Assembly: GCA_921293015.1 (NCBI GenBank)
Contig: OV121094.1
Span: 4,516,764-4,580,763 of the forward strand
Length of the DNA: 64,000 nt
Source: Phorcus lineatus
Lineage: Eukaryota; Mollusca; Gastropoda; Trochida; Trochidae
Reading direction: 5' to 3'
Below, piece after piece: positions 60,791-64,000 of the stretch. The position numbers were made by a program, and so were the translations under genes. The notes beneath the pieces are model-generated. The model did no database searches and was not told where the DNA came from. It saw only the letters and a program-made list of their open reading frames with translations. The stretch's first letter is position 1, and each line of letters opens with the position of its first letter.

Positions 60791-61424
60791 CTGGATAACT
60801 GGATCAATGTCAACTGGTTATTGGATTAATTTAACTTATGCATGATATCAAATCATGACTAAACGGTTTACCTTTTGATCCTATTTTGGCTAGAATGTTG
60901 ATATATTTGTGATAAAATCTGTTTTAAGTGGCATTTTAAGGGATATCAGAAAGCAAGATTTAGCTCGAAGGAGTTAGCACATACAGTGAAACTTCAAGTT
61001 TGTTTTGATGCAAATGAAGTAACAACTTGTCATTAAGTCATGAACTTACAGCAATTTATTTGAACTCAGTCACAGTCAAGCCACTTTGGTATTTAATGTT
61101 TTAGAATAGAAGCAAGTTTTCTTACTTGGATGGTGGGGGAGGGGAGGGGCTCTATTTGCCTCTTATTTGACAAATTTATGTCTGTATAAAATGTATAAAA
61201 CTAAACTAGTTTCTAGATATAGGAGCATTGTTCAAACTGTCTGATGGAAGAACATGGTTATAAAAGAGAGCGTTAATTATTGTTTTATTGTAAGTGCAGC
61301 CATTTTTAAAAAAAAGGTAAACTGAAATAAGAAGATAAGGCCATCTGTGTAGGGAAAGCATGTCCCAATGTGTGGAGGAGTCTATTGAATATACAAAGTA
61401 GGATTGAACCCGCTAGTAAGTAAA

Positions 61425-61700
61425 TGACTTTATTAGTTTGTGTAGTCAACCTGAACTCTGGGAACACTACTTGGATCTAGGTCGATAGTCAAGGTTTGAT
61501 ATCTCGTATTTACCGTGTTTATATTTGACAGTTTGCACAGAGTCATTAATTGAATTATTAGGTTTTGTAGTCAACTGGAATTAAGAGTAAACTCTTGTGA
61601 TTGAATCTAGGTTGAAAGTCTTTGTAGGTATGATATTTTACCCTTAGATATTCGTTACGTATATATTTGACAGTTTGCTTCCTGAACAGAGTGGTATGTG
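61425..61700. repeat. Diverged direct repeats, about 130 bp
   Basis: Two ordered sets: TTTATTAGTTTGTGTAGTCAAC...ATCTAGGTCGATAGTC...ATATTTGACAGTTTGC and TTATTAGGTTTTGTAGTCAAC...ATCTAGGTTGAAAGTC...ATATTTGACAGTTTGC. A weaker third copy lies near 61845. Confidence 0.7.
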
Positions 61701-62809
61701 ACTCACAGTAGATCAGTTTGAGACTTTGTCAAATCTCTGTGTCTGTTCTGTACTTTTGTTCGGGTTAAAATGGTCACTGGTAGCTTCAATATTTTTACAT
61801 ATTTTCATCTGTTTGATATTCAGAGTAAAGCGTTATTGCGTATTGAGTTTGTGATGTCAATCTGAACTGTGTCTTTTGATCAAGACTGATTTCAGTCACT
61901 TTTTTTTCAATTTACATTCGTATTGATCGTACGAGCCATATTCTTGTTGCTTATAGTCAGTGTGGGAGTGATTAGTAATGATTGTGAGTTCTGTGCTTGT
62001 TAAGTCATGTTTGACAAGGTAAGTTCATGTGAACCACCCATCGCTATATTTACAGTCAGTTAAAGGGGCAAAGAGTTTGTTGTTGTTCAAATATGTAAAT
62101 CTTCATAAATTGCGTTATTTTATCAAAAAGTAGTTGTTGACTCTTAAAATAAAAATCTTTGTGCTAGTCAGTTCAAATGAGTGATAGTAAACAGGTTAAA
62201 GTTCTAATTTATGAACAAAAACTGCATAGTGGTGAGTGCCAATGACTGAAACGTAATTTTGGAAACTTACTTCAAGACAAATAGGGGTTGATAGGGTTAG
62301 GTAAGTCATATGACTTACAAACATGTGAATGGAACTCAGAATATTGACTTCTTAACATTGATATTGTCGGTTTTCGATTATCATCGATAACAAGAAAATA
62401 TCATGAATAATTTTGCCAATTCATATTAAATTACAAAATATGAAATTGTGCATGTCTTTGCATAAAAAAGTTCTTTGAAATTATCTTTTGTATTTTTCAA
62501 GAGACATGCTACAAGGGTTCTAGAACTAGGTCTTCTTCTCGTCCATTGATACTGGATATTTTTTTATGATAATGATAATTGGCAAAGATCAGGTTTATTT
62601 TTCCTATTAATACACATACATGCTTGCTTTGTGACGGAAAAGAAAAAAGGATTCATTACCAAGAGGGCAATCATATTTTCAAAACATATTTTTCATGCTA
62701 TGCCCTAGGACAAAATATCACTTTCCCATTGTAATGTCACAGTTTGCCTATGACGTTGCATTCCAAATTCGCCAACAGCAGGACATCCACCTTTGCTGGA
62801 TGTTGGTTT

Positions 62810-64000
62810 TTTAGCTCATCAGGTCTGAAAGACCCGATGGGCTTATGGCATGGCATGGCATGGCGTGCGGCGTCCGTCCGTCCGTCCATCCGTCCGTCCA
62901 TCCGTCCGTAAACTTTTCACTTTTTCGACTTCTTCTCCAGAACCAATGACTCTAGAGAGCTGAGATTTTATGTGCGTACTCCTTGGCAAATGGGGATTCT
63001 AAATTGTAGATTTCGTGACCCCATGACCCCAAATGGGGTCACAAGGGTCAAAACCTTAAAAATCTATTTTAATCTTCTTCTCCAGTTCCAAAAGGTCCAG
63101 AGAGCTGAAAAGTTGTGTGTAGACCTCTTGGCCAATGGGGATTCTAAATTGTAGATTTTGTGACCCCATGACCACAAATGAGGTCAGAGGGGTCAAAACA
63201 TGAAAAACCTATTTTCATCTTCTTCTCCAGTTCTAAAAGGTCCAGAGAGCTGAATAGTTGTATGTAGACTCCTTGGACACTCGAGATTCTAAATTGTAGG
63301 TTTGGTGACCCCATGACCCTAAATGGGGTAACAGGGGTCAAAACCTGAAAAACCTATTTTCATCTTCTACTCCAGTTCCAAAAGGTCTAGAGAGCTGAAA
63401 AGGTGTGTGTAGACTCCTTGGCCAACGGGGATTCTAAATTGTAGGTTTGGTGACCCCATGACCCCAAATGGGGTCAGAGCGGTCAAAACATGAAAAACCT
63501 ATTTTCATCTTCTTCTCCAGTTCCAAAAGGTCCAGAGAGCTGAATAGTTGTATGTAGACTCCTTGGGCACTGGAGATTCTAAATTGTAGGTTTGGTGACC
63601 CCATGACCCCAAATGGGGTCACAGGGGTCAAAACCTGAAAAACCTATTTTCATCTTCTTCTCCAGTTCCAAACGGTTTTAGAGAGCTGAAAAGGTGTGTG
63701 TAGACTCCTTGGCCAACGGGGATTTTAAATTGTAGGTTTGGTGACCCCATGACCCCAAATGGGTTCACAGGGGTCAAGACATGAAAAACCTATTTTCATC
63801 TTCTTCTCCAGTTCAAAAAGGTCCAGAGAGCTGAATAGTTGTATATTGACTCCTTGGGCACTGGAGATTCTAAATTGTAGGTTTGGTGACCCCATGACCC
63901 CAAATGGGTTCACAGGGGTCAAAACCTGAAAAACCTATTTTCATCTTCTTCTCCAGTTCCAAAAGGTCCAGAGAGCTGAATAGTTGTATGTAGACTCCTT
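62810..64000 (+). repeat. 145-bp tandem array, inverted relative to the one at 2540 (runs off window)
   Basis: Starts TTTTTAGCTCATCAGGTCTG, GGGCTTATGGCATGGCATGG, then a CCGT/CCAT microsatellite (about 62871-62910), then about seven 145-bp units with TGACCCCATGACCCCAAATG to the right edge. Units are more varied than in the left array. The 65-codon minus-strand frames are repeat by-products. Confidence 0.93.

Larger units (their letters stand above)
57977..62809 (+). other. Kinase intron 11 (or downstream), no further exon seen
   Basis: After the donor at 57977 I found no CRIB-like or proline-rich coding sequence. Contains a truncated SINE (58209), a 230-bp duplication (58823-59215), diverged direct repeats (60480-60790 and 61420-61700), a G-rich stretch (61131-61148) and AT-rich DNA. 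Confidence 0.65.

Overview
The window is a piece of animal nuclear DNA, most likely from a mollusc. It is AT-rich, its genes are cut into many short exons with GT-AG introns, and it is loaded with short repeats. Two repeat classes point to a mollusc: a tRNA-headed SINE with an ACTCACTC/CACCTCACCT tail, and an element whose end reads TTTTTAGCTCATCAGGTCTG followed by a CCGT/GGAC microsatellite. The species cannot be fixed from this sequence. There are no prokaryotic genes, and no rRNA, CRISPR or intact autonomous transposon was recognised.

Region 1 (19-15439, minus strand) holds the first 18 coding exons of EMC1, subunit 1 of the ER membrane protein complex, from the signal peptide on. The exons join in phase with no stop into 673 residues. 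The C-terminal third, including the membrane anchor, lies beyond the left edge. Its introns carry a 145-bp tandem array (2540-3402), a 2.9-kb TTAA-bounded inverted-repeat element (3875-6768), small tandem duplications and one degenerate SINE.

Region 2 (15440-34400) has no recognisable coding gene. It begins with a likely bidirectional promoter just upstream of EMC1, with a strong plus-strand splice donor at 15620/15621. The rest is SINEs, small inverted-repeat elements, minisatellites and low-complexity DNA. It may be intergenic or the first intron of the next gene.

Region 3 (about 34400 to beyond 64000, plus strand) holds the 5' part of an ACK/TNK2-type non-receptor tyrosine kinase. Eleven coding exons join in phase into 508 residues: a lysine-rich N-terminal extension, a SAM-like domain, a complete kinase domain and an SH3 domain split by a 10.3-kb intron. 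The CRIB, proline-rich and UBA parts expected of the family are not in the window. The first coding intron is unusual: its donor is duplicated and its acceptor plus exon start is triplicated. The 10.3-kb intron holds a 41-bp x 30 minisatellite in which every unit carries a splice-site-like AG|GTATGT junction.

The right edge (62810-64000) is another 145-bp array, inverted relative to the one at 2.5 kb. The two genes have unrelated roles (membrane-protein insertion; CDC42-linked signalling). Their head-to-head layout is the only functional link visible.
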